From assembly GCF_016625195.1 (NCBI RefSeq), contig NZ_JACVUP010000011.1:167884-231883 (forward strand): 64,000 nucleotides of DNA, given 5' to 3'. Of this stretch, positions 1 through 8,882 are shown piece by piece; position 1 is the first letter of the stretch, and the number at the start of each line of letters is the position of its first letter. A program made the translations under genes and the position numbers. The notes below the pieces were generated by a model, which was not told the origin of the DNA, did not search any database, and saw nothing but the letters and a program-made list of their open reading frames with translations. The DNA comes from Erwinia sp. S63 (lineage in GTDB: Bacteria; Pseudomonadota; Gammaproteobacteria; Enterobacterales; Enterobacteriaceae).

Positions 1-1072
1 TGCCGCCGAGTGCGGTGAAGGAGTCATGCATGGCATTCACCGCACCGCATGAGGCCGCGGTGGTGATCACCGCAAACAGGCTGGAGTTGAGAATGCCAAA
101 GCGCGTCTCTTTGCCTTCCATGTTGATGGCGCTGTCTGCACCGAGTGCCAGGAAGTGCGGATTACCGCGCAGTTCTGCCCACATCACGGTGATCACCGCC
201 AGCACGAACATGATGGTCATCGCCCACAGCAGCATGTGGCCCTGACGACGATCGCCCAGATGCTGACCGAAGGTGAAGCACAGCGCGGCCGGGATCAGGA
301 AGATACTCAGCATCTGCACGAAGTTGGTCAGCGCGGTCGGGTTTTCAAACGGATGGGCTGAGTTGACGTTAAAGAAGCCCCCGCCGTTGGTGCCGAGCAT
401 TTTGATCGCTTCCTGCGAAGCCACCGGACCGAGTGGCAGCGTTTGCTTCGCCCCTTCCAGCGTGGTGAGTGCGTGATAAGGCTCAAACGTCTGAATGCTG
501 CCCTGATAGACAAAGAATAGCGCCATCAGCAGGCTGATCGGCAGCAGCACATACACCGTGATGCGTGTCAGGTCGCGCCAGGCGTTACCGAGCGTCGCCA
601 GCGAGCGATTGGCAAAACCGCGAATCAGCGCAAAGGCCACCGCGATGCCGGTCGCCGCCGACAGGAAGTTTTGCACCGTGAGACCGGCCATCTGACTGAA
701 ATAGCTCACCGTGCTTTCGCCCGCATAAGCCTGCCAGTTGGTGTTGGTGACAAAGCTGACGGCGGTGTTGAGCGCCAGATCCCAGCTAAGACTCGGCAAC
801 TGTTGCGGGTTAAGAGGAAGCGATCCCTGCAGCATCAGAATCGCCAGCAGCACCACGAAGCCGAGGGCGTTGAACAGCAGAATCGCCAGCAAGTAGTGCT
901 GCCAGCGCATCGCCTCGCCATCAGCACCGGCCAGCCGCCACAGCGCCCGCTCGGTACGCGGCAGCAGCGGTTTGTCGGCCACCAGCACCGCAAGAAAACG
1001 CCCGAGCGGTTGCGCTAGCACCATCAACACCAGCAGATAACCCGCAATCAGTAAAAACGCATTCGCAGCCAT
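1..1072 (-). CDS. kdpA: KdpA, potassium-translocating subunit of the Kdp ATPase (partial, 3' end outside window)
   Basis: KdpA is the K+-selective channel-like membrane subunit of the high-affinity KdpFABC pump. The visible part encodes about the first 357 residues; the E. coli protein is 557 residues long, so roughly 200 C-terminal residues lie beyond the left edge. The N terminus begins [14 protein letters not shown] and many hydrophobic helices follow. The selectivity-type loop [11 protein letters not shown] and the later loop [20 protein letters not shown] are both recognisable KdpA signatures. The start codon overlaps the stop of kdpF (TGATG), so the two are translationally coupled. The rest of the operon (kdpBC, probably kdpDE) would follow to the left. 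Confidence 0.96.
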   Translation of the reverse strand, partial: MAANAFLLIAGYLLVLMVLAQPLGRFLAVLVADKPLLPRTERALWRLAGADGEAMRWQHYLLAILLFNALGFVVLLAILMLQGSLPLNPQQLPSLSWDLALNTAVSFVTNTNWQAYAGESTVSYFSQMAGLTVQNFLSAATGIAVAFALIRGFANRSLATLGNAWRDLTRITVYVLLPISLLMALFFVYQGSIQTFEPYHALTTLEGAKQTLPLGPVASQEAIKMLGTNGGGFFNVNSAHPFENPTALTNFVQMLSIFLIPAALCFTFGQHLGDRRQGHMLLWAMTIMFVLAVITVMWAELRGNPHFLALGADSAINMEGKETRFGILNSSLFAVITTAASCGAVNAMHDSFTALGG

Positions 1073-1161
1073 CAGAATGCCTCCGCATTAAGCAGGGCAT
1101 AAATCAGGTAGCCCAACAAGATAAACACCAGCACGATGCCGGCAATCACGCCCACGCTCAC
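1072..1161 (-). CDS. kdpF: KdpF, small accessory subunit of the Kdp ATPase
   Basis: A 29-residue, single-helix membrane peptide, the same length as E. coli KdpF, which stabilises the KdpABC complex. It starts with GTG; a strong ribosome site (TGGAGGT) sits about six bases upstream. The sequence is almost entirely hydrophobic in the middle and ends with LLNAEAF, very like the E. coli end (LINAEAF). Its stop overlaps the kdpA start. Identification rests on position, length and the C-terminal match. Confidence 0.93.
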   Translation of the reverse strand: MSVGVIAGIVLVFILLGYLIYALLNAEAF

Positions 1162-1241
1162 AGCAACCTCCAGAGGATTTGGTAGTGCTGCAAGCATGCG
1201 CGGCGCGGCATAAAGAAGGGGTAAAAAGGCGGGAATCCAGC

Positions 1242-1262
1242 GTAAAGAAAGTATAAAAATGC
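1242..1262 (-). promoter_or_regulatory. Probable KdpE-binding site upstream of kdpF
   Basis: On the minus strand the segment reads CATTTTTATACTTTCTTTAC. It closely resembles the T-rich KdpE operator upstream of E. coli kdpF (TTTTTATAC followed by a T-run and TTTAC, recalled from memory). It lies about 80 bases before the kdpF start and just beyond the stop of the upstream gene. Inference: osmotic/K+-limitation control by KdpDE. Confidence 0.55.
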
Positions 1263-1269
1263 TGTCGAA

Positions 1270-2433
1270 TTAGGCGCTTTCCAGTGCCCAGATGCGATTG
1301 AGATCGACGTTCTGCCACAGGCCACTGTCTTCGGCTCCGGTAATACTGTCAGTGCAGAACGAATCACCGAGATCCAACTCTTCCGGCTTCACTTCTCGCT
1401 GGGCGTGTAATGACCAGAACACATGCACTTTGGGTTTTAACAGCGATTTTTCACCGGCCTGCACCACCAGCGCCACGCGCCCGGAAGCCAGTCGCACCAG
1501 CGATCCCACCGGATAAATGCCGATGGTGCGCACGAAGGCGTGCAGCAGCGTATTGTCGAAGTGACCGCGCCAGCTCAGCATATTGTGCATCGCTTCGGCG
1601 GGCGTCCAGCCTTTGCGATAGGGGCGATTAGAGGTCACGGCATCATAGACATCGCATACCGCGGCCATACGAGAAAACAGCGAAATCTCTTCGCCTTTCA
1701 GTTTGTGGGGGTAACCGCTGCCATCGACTTTTTCGTGGTGATGCAGCGCAATATCTAACAGGTCTTCCCCTGCATCAGCCTCCATCAGCATCTGTGCACC
1801 AATAATCGGATGCTCGCGCATGATGGTGAACTCCTCGTCGGTGAGCTTGCCGGGTTTGTTGAGGATCTCCAGCGGCACCGCCGATTTACCGACATCATGC
1901 AGCAAACCGCCCATGCCCACGCGCCGCTGCTGGTGTTCATCGAGCCCCATTTTTTTGCCCAGCGAGATCATCAACCCGCACACTGCCATGGAGTGCAGGT
2001 AGGTGTAATCATCGTGATTTTTCAGCCGCGCCACGCTGAGCAGTGCAGTGGGTTCACGGGTAATCGATCCGGCAATATCGTCCACCAGGTCCATCGTATA
2101 GTTGAGGTCCAGCCCCTGACCCATACGCGCCTCGTTGAACATCGCCAGCACCTGTGGCTTGCCCTGATTGAAGATGGTTTGTGCCTGATCCAGCTCCTGG
2201 AAAAATGGGGTTTGCGGAATGGCTTTCTTCGGCGCAGGTTTGGCAGGCGCCTGCACCGACTTATCGAGATCGATCCAGATTTGCTGGATCCCTTCGTTGC
2301 GGATCATCGCGATCTGGCGTTTATCGGTGATCAGCATTTGGTTGCGAATGCGTTTATCCTTGAGCCACCAAACCTCCAGTTTGTGGATGAACATTCCTTG
2401 CCGCAATTCGTCAACGGTAATCAGCTTTATCAC
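1270..2433 (-). CDS. HD-GYP domain cyclic-di-GMP phosphodiesterase
   Basis: A 387-residue protein with an N-terminal DUF3391-type region (about residues 1-65), a linker rich in Pro and Lys, and a C-terminal HD-GYP domain (about 135-320). Visible catalytic motifs are HD at 179-180 in LLHDVGKSAVP, the HHHEKVDGSGYP block at 231-242 carrying the GYP signature, and DVYDAVTSNRPYR at 261-273. Such enzymes hydrolyse c-di-GMP and so favour motility over biofilm. The start is taken as GTG at 2433 because AAGGAG lies just upstream and homology begins there (IKLITVDELRQGM); the open frame continues upstream without support. It lacks a membrane segment, so it is probably cytosolic. A REP-like repeat lies upstream. 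Confidence 0.9.
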   Translation of the reverse strand: MIKLITVDELRQGMFIHKLEVWWLKDKRIRNQMLITDKRQIAMIRNEGIQQIWIDLDKSVQAPAKPAPKKAIPQTPFFQELDQAQTIFNQGKPQVLAMFNEARMGQGLDLNYTMDLVDDIAGSITREPTALLSVARLKNHDDYTYLHSMAVCGLMISLGKKMGLDEHQQRRVGMGGLLHDVGKSAVPLEILNKPGKLTDEEFTIMREHPIIGAQMLMEADAGEDLLDIALHHHEKVDGSGYPHKLKGEEISLFSRMAAVCDVYDAVTSNRPYRKGWTPAEAMHNMLSWRGHFDNTLLHAFVRTIGIYPVGSLVRLASGRVALVVQAGEKSLLKPKVHVFWSLHAQREVKPEELDLGDSFCTDSITGAEDSGLWQNVDLNRIWALESA

Positions 2434-2540
2434 GATATCTCTCCTTAATATCAGTGGATGGTAAGGAGAGGTATCGGCAGCTGAGCAAATAATCTTCAGG
2501 AGTGATTTGTGCGATCTGTGAGGGGGGAAGTGATTTGGAT

Positions 2541-2607
2541 TAGCGCAATAAATTTGCACCGCTACGTTTGCCTGATGGCATTGGTGACGGCGCGATTTAT
2601 CATGCGA
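2541..2607. repeat. REP-like palindromic element, family B (degenerate copy)
   Basis: Contains TAGCGCAATAAATTTGCACC followed by GCTACG and, further on, GGCGCGATTTATCATGCG. This is a diverged pair of the same inverted modules seen at 18848-18956 and 46696-46765 (GTAGCGGCGCAATTTATTGCGC type). It lies between two same-strand genes. Confidence 0.55.
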
Positions 2608-2613
2608 CAGAAT

Positions 2614-3573
2614 CTACACCACCCGCGTTAACACCGCTTCGCCTTGCGAAAACGCCAGCAGGTTTTCAAACACCAAATCTGCCATCGCCGCCATGGTTTC
2701 ATGGGTGCTGCTGGCGAGATGCGGGGTGATCACCACATCATCACGCTGCAGTAGCGCAGCAGGCACCGCCGGCTCATGCTCGAACACATCCAAACCGGCA
2801 CCCGCAATCTCACCGGCTTCGAGCGCCGCAATCAACGCCTGCTCATCCACCACACTGCCGCGCGCAATGTTGATTAAAAAGCCCTTCGGCCCCAGCGCAC
2901 GCAACACTTCAACATTCACCAGATGATGTGTGGCGGCACCGCCGGGTATGGTCAGCACCAAAAAATCAGCCTGCTTTGCCAGTGATAACAGCGAATCGTG
3001 GCGCGTGTAGGGCACATCCGGGCGTGAACGCGGGTTGTAAAAATGCACATCCATATCAAACGCCTGCGCGCGCTTCGCCAGCTCTTTACCAATCCCGCCC
3101 AGACCGACGATCCCGCACACTTTACCGCCCACTTTGGTGGTCAACGGATAGCGCCCTTTCGCTTGCCAATCACCGGCACGCACATAACGATCTGAGGCAC
3201 TAATGCGGCGCGCCACATCCAGCAGCAGCGCCATGCCGGTATCCGCCACGCAGCTATTCAGTACTCCCGGCGTGTTGGTCACCACGATGCCACGTGCTTC
3301 GGCGGCGGCAATGTCTATCGCGTCATAGCCCACACCGTTACTGCAAATCACCTTTAGATTGGGCAACTGCGCCAGTAGCTCCGCATTCGCCCCCATCAAC
3401 GCATTGCCGCTGGTCACCATCGCATCAATACTGGCACCGTGCTCGGCCAGCCACGCGGCCTGATCCTCCTGCTGCCACAAGCGCGAAGTGGTGAAGTGCG
3501 CATCCAAATTATCCTGCAGCCGCTGCGGTAACAGCGGCCCTTTTAGCAATACGTTAAACGGCTTTGATCCCAT
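2614..3573 (-). CDS. D-isomer-specific 2-hydroxyacid dehydrogenase (glyoxylate/hydroxypyruvate reductase type)
   Basis: A 319-residue NAD(P)-dependent dehydrogenase. The nucleotide-binding loop GIVGLGGIG is at about 154-162. The catalytic trio of the family is present: Arg238 in NIARGS, Glu267 in FEHEP, and His285 in ITPHLASS. The start at 3573 follows AGGGGAAACAAG and lies inside the last codons of the upstream transporter gene (20-base overlap), so the two genes form one transcription unit. With an organic-acid MFS transporter as partner it probably reduces or oxidises an imported 2-keto or 2-hydroxy acid. The exact substrate cannot be told from sequence. Confidence 0.88.
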   Translation of the reverse strand: MGSKPFNVLLKGPLLPQRLQDNLDAHFTTSRLWQQEDQAAWLAEHGASIDAMVTSGNALMGANAELLAQLPNLKVICSNGVGYDAIDIAAAEARGIVVTNTPGVLNSCVADTGMALLLDVARRISASDRYVRAGDWQAKGRYPLTTKVGGKVCGIVGLGGIGKELAKRAQAFDMDVHFYNPRSRPDVPYTRHDSLLSLAKQADFLVLTIPGGAATHHLVNVEVLRALGPKGFLINIARGSVVDEQALIAALEAGEIAGAGLDVFEHEPAVPAALLQRDDVVITPHLASSTHETMAAMADLVFENLLAFSQGEAVLTRVV

Positions 3574-4948
3574 CTTGTTTCCCCTGAGTTTCGTAGGATG
3601 TTGCAGACGAATCCTGCTCGTCACCGACACGTTCAATCGGGCCCATCACCAGCAGGAACAGCAGCGCCGCGACGATGCAATGCGCGCCAACGAACACCAA
3701 TCCAATACTGTAGCTGCCGGTCAGACCAACGATGATGCCAAACAGCAGTGGCGTGATAAATCCGGCCATATTGCCGATGCCATTGAAGATCGCGCCCGCC
3801 AGACCTACTGCTTCTTTCGGTGCGGTATCGCTGACAATGGTCCAGGTACCCGCGCCCGCCGCCACGCCTTTGCCAAAGAAGGCAAACGACATAATGGCGA
3901 TAATGCCGGCATTGGTCGGGATCACCGCCGCCAGAATCAGCGAGGCGGCCATCAGCATCCCGACGATATACGGCGTTTTACGCGCCCACGACAGGCTCCA
4001 GCCGTTAGCCAGCAGCTTGTCAGAGATGTAACCGCCACTGATGCCGCCAAGGAAGCCAAACAGCGCCGGGGCGATGGTGGCAAAGCCCGCTTCCATGATG
4101 TTCATGCCACGCGCCTGCACCAGATAAATCGGGAACCAGGTGATAAAGAAGTAGCTGAGCGCAATGATGCAGTATTGCCCGATATAGGCGCACCACAGCA
4201 TGCGATTGCTGAGCAAGGTTTTGAACATCGCTTTGCTCAAGGGTGGACGTGCTTTGAGCGTTTGCGCTGAATCGATATCCACCAGCGCACCGCCCTCCTC
4301 AATGTATTTCAACTCTGCGGCTGATACATGCGGATGCTGTTTCGGGCTGCGCATATACCAACCCCACACAAACACCGCCAGCACGCCAATACCGCCCAGC
4401 ACAAAGAACGGCCACTCCCAGCCGAAGCGGGATACCAGCCAGCCGGACAGCGGCGAGAAGATGGCAACGGCGAAGTACTGCGCCGAGGCAAACAGCGACG
4501 AAGCACGACCGCGTTCGGCACCGGGGAACCACATGATCACCGCACGCGCGTTGGCCGGAAAACTCGGTGCTTCAATCAGGCCGAGAGCAAAGCGCAACGC
4601 AAACATCAGCGTCAACGCCATGGTCATGCCGTTGGAAAATTCGCCAATAAAACCCATTAAAATGGTGGAAACCGACCACAGCGCTAACGTCACGCCATAG
4701 ACTTTTTTGGTGCCGAAACGGTCGAGGAAAATCCCGCCGGGGATCTGGCCGATCACATAGGCCCAGCTGAATGCCGAGAGGATCAGGCCCAGCTGGATCG
4801 CCGACAAGCCAAACTCCTCTTTGATCGCCGATCCAGAGATCGACAGGATCGAACGGTCGGCATAGGCCACCACGGACAGGAACAGGATCAGACAGAGGAT
4901 CCAGATACGCACATGACTGTTCTCATTGCGGTTTTTGCTTTGTAACAT
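3554..4948 (-). CDS. MFS transporter, anion:cation symporter family (hexarate/galactonate type)
   Basis: A 464-residue transporter with 12 predicted membrane helices. The first helix ends in the typical ACS-family stretch VVAYADRSILSISG, followed by FGLSAIQLGLILSAFSWAY and the loop DRFGTKK, all shared with GudP/GarP/DgoT-like carriers of sugar acids. It is upstream of and overlaps the 2-hydroxyacid dehydrogenase gene, which suggests uptake of a sugar acid or related hydroxy acid that this enzyme handles. The charged C-terminal tail beyond the last helix is about 25 residues long. Substrate unknown. Confidence 0.87.
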   Translation of the reverse strand: MLQSKNRNENSHVRIWILCLILFLSVVAYADRSILSISGSAIKEEFGLSAIQLGLILSAFSWAYVIGQIPGGIFLDRFGTKKVYGVTLALWSVSTILMGFIGEFSNGMTMALTLMFALRFALGLIEAPSFPANARAVIMWFPGAERGRASSLFASAQYFAVAIFSPLSGWLVSRFGWEWPFFVLGGIGVLAVFVWGWYMRSPKQHPHVSAAELKYIEEGGALVDIDSAQTLKARPPLSKAMFKTLLSNRMLWCAYIGQYCIIALSYFFITWFPIYLVQARGMNIMEAGFATIAPALFGFLGGISGGYISDKLLANGWSLSWARKTPYIVGMLMAASLILAAVIPTNAGIIAIMSFAFFGKGVAAGAGTWTIVSDTAPKEAVGLAGAIFNGIGNMAGFITPLLFGIIVGLTGSYSIGLVFVGAHCIVAALLFLLVMGPIERVGDEQDSSATSYETQGKQDGIKAV

Positions 4949-5452
4949 GGCTGAACCCCTTGATGAAGGAGCGTCCTGCTCCGAAGCGATGATGTTCAGG
5001 AATACCGCTTAAATTTCACTGTTCAGCAACTATAGAGAGCCAGATGCGAGGTGGTCATTGTGCGGATGGAGGAATCCGCGCGGCTTTTTTGCGCTGGTTT
5101 TGGCATCTGCCACAAAGCAGGGTGCGGCGCTGCACAGAACCTTAAAGAAGCCGATGCTTTTGCACCGGAATGTGCGCCAGCTCTGAGAAAAACCTTCGCA
5201 ACATCACTATGAGCCTGCAAAGCAGGCATGTACTGGCTCGCCATAGAAAGCCGCAAAGCATCATGCACCTGCTCGTCATAGGAGGCCGCCAGCATCCTGC
5301 ACCCGTGAGCAAAGTGTGCGCTTAGCTGCAAAATCCATACATGTTGATTGTCAGGATCCTTACCGCCTCGTAGTCTGAAAATGATTTAAATGATCCATTT
5401 TAATTCTCATTGAAACATTCATTCTAATAACAAACTTACCCTGGAGTCCGCG
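4949..5452. other. Intergenic region between divergent genes, no gene recognised
   Basis: About 500 bases separate the MFS gene (minus) from the binding-protein gene (plus). The part next to the plus-strand gene is AT-rich and probably holds its promoter. A short hairpin GCGGAT/ATCCGC at 5062-5079, followed at some distance by six T, is the only structured element noted. A 102-codon minus-strand open frame at 5023-5331 has an implausible composition and no recognisable similarity. I see no supported gene or RNA here. Confidence 0.5.
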
Positions 5453-6367
5453 ATGAAAAGCCTCAAGGCGATACTGTTGCTTGGCCTGCTGTCCAGCTCT
5501 GCCTCGGCGTTGGCAGAGAAAATCGGCGTATCAATGGCATATTTCGATCAGAACTTTTTAACCATTATTCGCCAGTCGATTGATAAAGAAGCCAAAGCGC
5601 GCGGGCTCGATGTGCAGTTTGAAGATGCGCGCGGCGACGTTGGCCGTCAGACCGATCAGGTGCAGAGCTTTATCGGCGCGGGCGTTGATGCCATCATCGT
5701 CGATCCGGTGGATTCCGCCAGCACGCCGCAGCTGACCAAACTGGCGCAGCAGGCGAAAATCCCGCTGGTATACGTGAACCGTTCGCCAGGCGATAAATCG
5801 CTGCCGGCGGGCGTGGTGTTTGTCGGTTCTGACGAGCGCGAATCTGGCACCTTGCAGATGGAAGCGCTGGCGAAAATGGCTAACTACAAAGGCAATGTGG
5901 CGATCATGATCGGTAACCTGACCGACGCAGGCGCACTGCAACGCACCAAAGATGTCGAGCAGGTGGTGGCGAAATATCCGGGCATGAAAGTGGTGCAGAA
6001 GCAGCCGGCGAACTATGCGCGTAACGAAGGCATGGATTTGATGCTCAACTGGATCGGCAACGGCGAAGCGATTGATATCGTTGCCGCTAACAACGATGAA
6101 ATGGCGATCGGTGCTGCGATGGCGCTGGCAAAGAGCAACAAGAAGATTCTGGTGGGCGGTATTGATGCCACGCCGGATGGCCTCAAAGCCATGGCGCAGG
6201 ACAAAATGCAGGTCACCGTGTTCCAGGATGCGATTGGTCAGGGCAAAGCCTCGGTGGATGTGGCGCAAAAACTGATGAAAGGCGAGAAAGTGGATTCACA
6301 CGTGTGGATCCCGTTTGAACTAGTGACCAAGGAGAATATGCAGAAATACGTGGAGAAGAGCCAGTAA
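5453..6367 (+). CDS. Periplasmic sugar-binding protein of an ABC importer (RbsB/inositol type), orphan
   Basis: A 304-residue solute-binding protein of the LacI/RbsB fold (peripla_BP_4). A Sec signal peptide is clear (MKSLKAILLLGLLSSSASALA, cleavage near residue 21). The mature protein starts KIGVSMAYFDQNF and has typical ribose-binding-family blocks: QVQSFIGAGVDAIIVDPVD, VVFVGSDERESG, and NNDEMAIGAAMAL with VGGIDATPDGL. It binds a sugar or polyol in the periplasm and delivers it to a membrane permease. No permease or ATPase gene is adjacent, so it must work with a transporter encoded elsewhere or be a remnant of one. The start follows CTGGAG by about seven bases. Confidence 0.88.
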   Translation: MKSLKAILLLGLLSSSASALAEKIGVSMAYFDQNFLTIIRQSIDKEAKARGLDVQFEDARGDVGRQTDQVQSFIGAGVDAIIVDPVDSASTPQLTKLAQQAKIPLVYVNRSPGDKSLPAGVVFVGSDERESGTLQMEALAKMANYKGNVAIMIGNLTDAGALQRTKDVEQVVAKYPGMKVVQKQPANYARNEGMDLMLNWIGNGEAIDIVAANNDEMAIGAAMALAKSNKKILVGGIDATPDGLKAMAQDKMQVTVFQDAIGQGKASVDVAQKLMKGEKVDSHVWIPFELVTKENMQKYVEKSQ

Positions 6368-6377
6368 GGTTTTCACG

Positions 6378-6493
6378 GTCGCCATAAATGGCGACCCTAC
6401 ACCGTAGGGTGCGCATTTAGGTACAACCGGGCAAAACACCGCACAGGACATAATGACGCATTTATGCGCACCTGCCCATAAACGGCATAAAAC
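6378..6493. repeat. REP-like palindromic element, family A
   Basis: Begins with the palindrome GTCGCCATAAATGGCGAC (6378-6395), continues CCTACACCGTAGGGTGCGC, and ends with an inverted GCATTTATGCGCACC module. The same GTCGCCATAAATGGCGAC core occurs near 15183 and 29857. It lies between convergent genes, where it could also act as a weak transcription stop. Confidence 0.7.
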
Positions 6494-6988
6494 TCACTCC
6501 CGCAGTTTCGCCATCACCACGATGTCGTGATACTCACCCTCACGCAGGCAGGCTTTCCGCTTCACGCCCTCTTGCTCAAAGCCGAGGCGCTGGTACAACC
6601 TTATCGCACGCGCGTTGTCATGAAACGCTTCCAGCTCAATACGCACCACGCCGAGCCAGTTAAACGCATAGTCGATAGCGTTACGAATCAGTTTCTCACC
6701 GATACCACGACCGCCAAACGCGGGATCGACGCTGATGCCAAAACTGATGCTGTGGCGCGTACGCGGGCGCTGTTCAACAAACAGCGTTAGCTCGCCAACC
6801 ATTTGCCCATCAATCTCCGCCACGAAACCGATATAGCCCGCCGCATCCATGTTTTCGAACTTCTTCTGCCAGGTTTGCACGCTGGGAAACGGCAGCTGCG
6901 TGGTCCAGCGATACACCTCGGGGTGGCTGTAAAGACGTTGATAAGCGGCAGCATCGGTTGGTTCGCGACCGCGAATGATCAGATCCAT
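6494..6988 (-). CDS. GNAT family N-acetyltransferase, YhhY-like
   Basis: A 164-residue GNAT acetyltransferase resembling E. coli YhhY (an L-amino acid N-acetyltransferase). Shared stretches are HPEVYRWTTQLPFPS near the start, the acetyl-CoA loop region FGGRGIGEKLIRNAIDYA, and NWLGVVRIELEAFHDNARAIRLYQRLGFEQEG. The start at 6988 (MDLIIRGREP) is chosen by homology; upstream GGGATT is a weak ribosome site and an open frame runs on without similarity. Its 5' end is 61 bases from the divergent ABC exporter gene. Substrate is inferred only from the family. Confidence 0.82.
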   Translation of the reverse strand: MDLIIRGREPTDAAAYQRLYSHPEVYRWTTQLPFPSVQTWQKKFENMDAAGYIGFVAEIDGQMVGELTLFVEQRPRTRHSISFGISVDPAFGGRGIGEKLIRNAIDYAFNWLGVVRIELEAFHDNARAIRLYQRLGFEQEGVKRKACLREGEYHDIVVMAKLRE

Positions 6989-7049
6989 GTCGGTAATCCC
7001 TTTCACTTGCACTAAGCTGTTAACTCTCACCAAACGGAAGAGTGACTTT

Positions 7050-8882
7050 ATGTTGTATCGTCGTTTTGAACGTTTTATCAATATTTTCCAGGATGCACCA
7101 ACCGATTCTCCCCCTTCCAGCGTCTGGCCGTTTTACCTCTATTATCTGCGCCAGGTGTGGCCGAGCTTTGTCGCCCTGCTGATTGTGGGATTAGCGCAGG
7201 CGCTGATTGAAGTGGCGCTGTTCAGCTATCTCAGCCGCATCATCGATCTGGTCAATCACTCGACGCCCTCCACGCTGTTTACCGACAACTGGCAGGTGCT
7301 GTTGTGGATGGGGTTTGTCGCGCTGATTCTGCGGCCGGTGATTATCGCGCTGCACGATATGCTGGTGCATCAGAGTATTAACCCGAGCATGACCAGCATG
7401 ATCCGCTGGCAGCATCACAACTACGTGCTGCGCCAGAGCCTGAACTTCTTCCAGAACGATTTCGCCGGGCGCATCGCCCAGCGCATTATGCAGACCGGTA
7501 ACTCCCTGCGCGATTCCGCGGTGCAGTTAGTGGATGCCATCTGGCATGTGGTGATCTACGCCGTCACCTCGCTGGTACTGTTCGCCGAAGCCGACTGGCG
7601 CCTGATGATTCCGCTGATTATCTGGATTGTGGCGTATAGCGTCTCGCTGAGCTTCTTTGTGCCACGCGTGAAGCAACGTTCGGTGGTCTCTTCCGAGGCG
7701 CGATCCAAACTGATGGGCACCATCGTCGATGGCTATACCAATATCGCCACCATCAAACTGTTCGCGCACAACGATCTGGAAAAACGCTACGCGCGTGAAG
7801 CGATTCAGGAGCAGACCGACAAAACCCAGCACGCCAGCCGCATGGTCACCACCATGGATATCACGCTGTCGACGCTGAATGGGCTGCTGATTGTCAGCAC
7901 TTCTGGCCTGGCATTGTGGCTGTGGAGCCAGTCGCTGATCAGCGTCGGTGCGATTGCACTAGCCACCGGTCTGGTGATCCGCTTAGTGAACATGTCCGGC
8001 TGGATCATGTGGGTGGTGAACGGCATCTTTGAAAATATCGGCATGGTGCAGGATGGATTGAACACCATCGCGCAGCCGCTCAGCGTGCAGGATGAATCGC
8101 AGGCGAAAAACCTGCAGGTGACGCAGGGTCAGATTCGCTTTGAAGATGTGCGCTTTGACTACGGCGGCAGCCGCCAGGTAATCAACCGTCTCAACCTGAA
8201 TATCAAACCGGGCGAGAAAATCGGTCTGATTGGGCCATCCGGCGCGGGTAAATCGACAATGGTGAATCTGCTGCTGCGTCTGTACGACATCAACGGCGGG
8301 CGCATCCTGATTGACGATCACAACATCGCCGAAGTCACGCAGGAGAGCCTGCGCGGCCAGATCGGCATGATCACTCAAGACACGTCGCTGCTGCACCGTT
8401 CGATTCGAGAAAACCTGCTGTACGGACGCCCAAACGCCACCGAAGACGAACTGCAGGCGGCGATTATCCGCGCCCGCGCCGATGAGTTCATTCCGCTGCT
8501 GTCCGATCCACAGGGCCGTACCGGGCTGGATGCGCATGTGGGTGAGCGCGGAGTGAAACTGTCCGGCGGTCAGCGTCAACGTATCGCCATCGCCCGCGTG
8601 CTGCTGAAAGATGCGCCGATTCTGATCATGGATGAGGCCACTTCCGCCCTTGATTCCGAAGTCGAAGCGGCGATTCAGGAGAGCCTGGAAACGTTGATGC
8701 AGGGCAAAACGGTGATTGCCATCGCGCACCGTCTTTCTACTATCGCCAAAATGGATCGACTGGTGGTGCTGGACAAAGGCGAGATTGTTGAGATGGGTAA
8801 CCACCGCGAACTGCTGGCGCATAATGGACTCTACGCGCGCCTGTGGCAGCATCAGACCGGTGGTTTTGTCGGCGAGGATTAA
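7050..8882 (+). CDS. ABC exporter, fused membrane and ATPase domains (MsbA/MDR type)
   Basis: A 610-residue half-transporter that dimerises in the inner membrane. Residues about 30-330 hold six membrane helices; the ATPase domain follows. Motifs: Walker A GPSGAGKST at 395-403, signature LSGGQ at 504-508, Walker B ILIMDE at 524-529, and H-loop His560. The layout is that of exporters of lipids, peptides or drugs; the substrate is not predictable. Start chosen at 7050 (MLYRRFERF), where homology begins. Its stop overlaps the stop of the convergent gene: the shared bases are TTAA. Confidence 0.88.
   Translation: MLYRRFERFINIFQDAPTDSPPSSVWPFYLYYLRQVWPSFVALLIVGLAQALIEVALFSYLSRIIDLVNHSTPSTLFTDNWQVLLWMGFVALILRPVIIALHDMLVHQSINPSMTSMIRWQHHNYVLRQSLNFFQNDFAGRIAQRIMQTGNSLRDSAVQLVDAIWHVVIYAVTSLVLFAEADWRLMIPLIIWIVAYSVSLSFFVPRVKQRSVVSSEARSKLMGTIVDGYTNIATIKLFAHNDLEKRYAREAIQEQTDKTQHASRMVTTMDITLSTLNGLLIVSTSGLALWLWSQSLISVGAIALATGLVIRLVNMSGWIMWVVNGIFENIGMVQDGLNTIAQPLSVQDESQAKNLQVTQGQIRFEDVRFDYGGSRQVINRLNLNIKPGEKIGLIGPSGAGKSTMVNLLLRLYDINGGRILIDDHNIAEVTQESLRGQIGMITQDTSLLHRSIRENLLYGRPNATEDELQAAIIRARADEFIPLLSDPQGRTGLDAHVGERGVKLSGGQRQRIAIARVLLKDAPILIMDEATSALDSEVEAAIQESLETLMQGKTVIAIAHRLSTIAKMDRLVVLDKGEIVEMGNHRELLAHNGLYARLWQHQTGGFVGED

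Noticed and set aside
1810..2448. 212-codon frame antisense to the HD-GYP gene
   Set aside because: Shadow of a gene with clear catalytic motifs on the other strand.
5023..5331. 102-codon minus-strand open frame in the large divergent intergenic region
   Set aside because: Odd composition, no recognisable similarity, no ribosome site; probably chance.
5558..6268. 236-codon frame antisense to the sugar-binding protein
   Set aside because: His/Arg/Leu-rich composition typical of the antisense of a GC-rich gene; the sense gene is certain.
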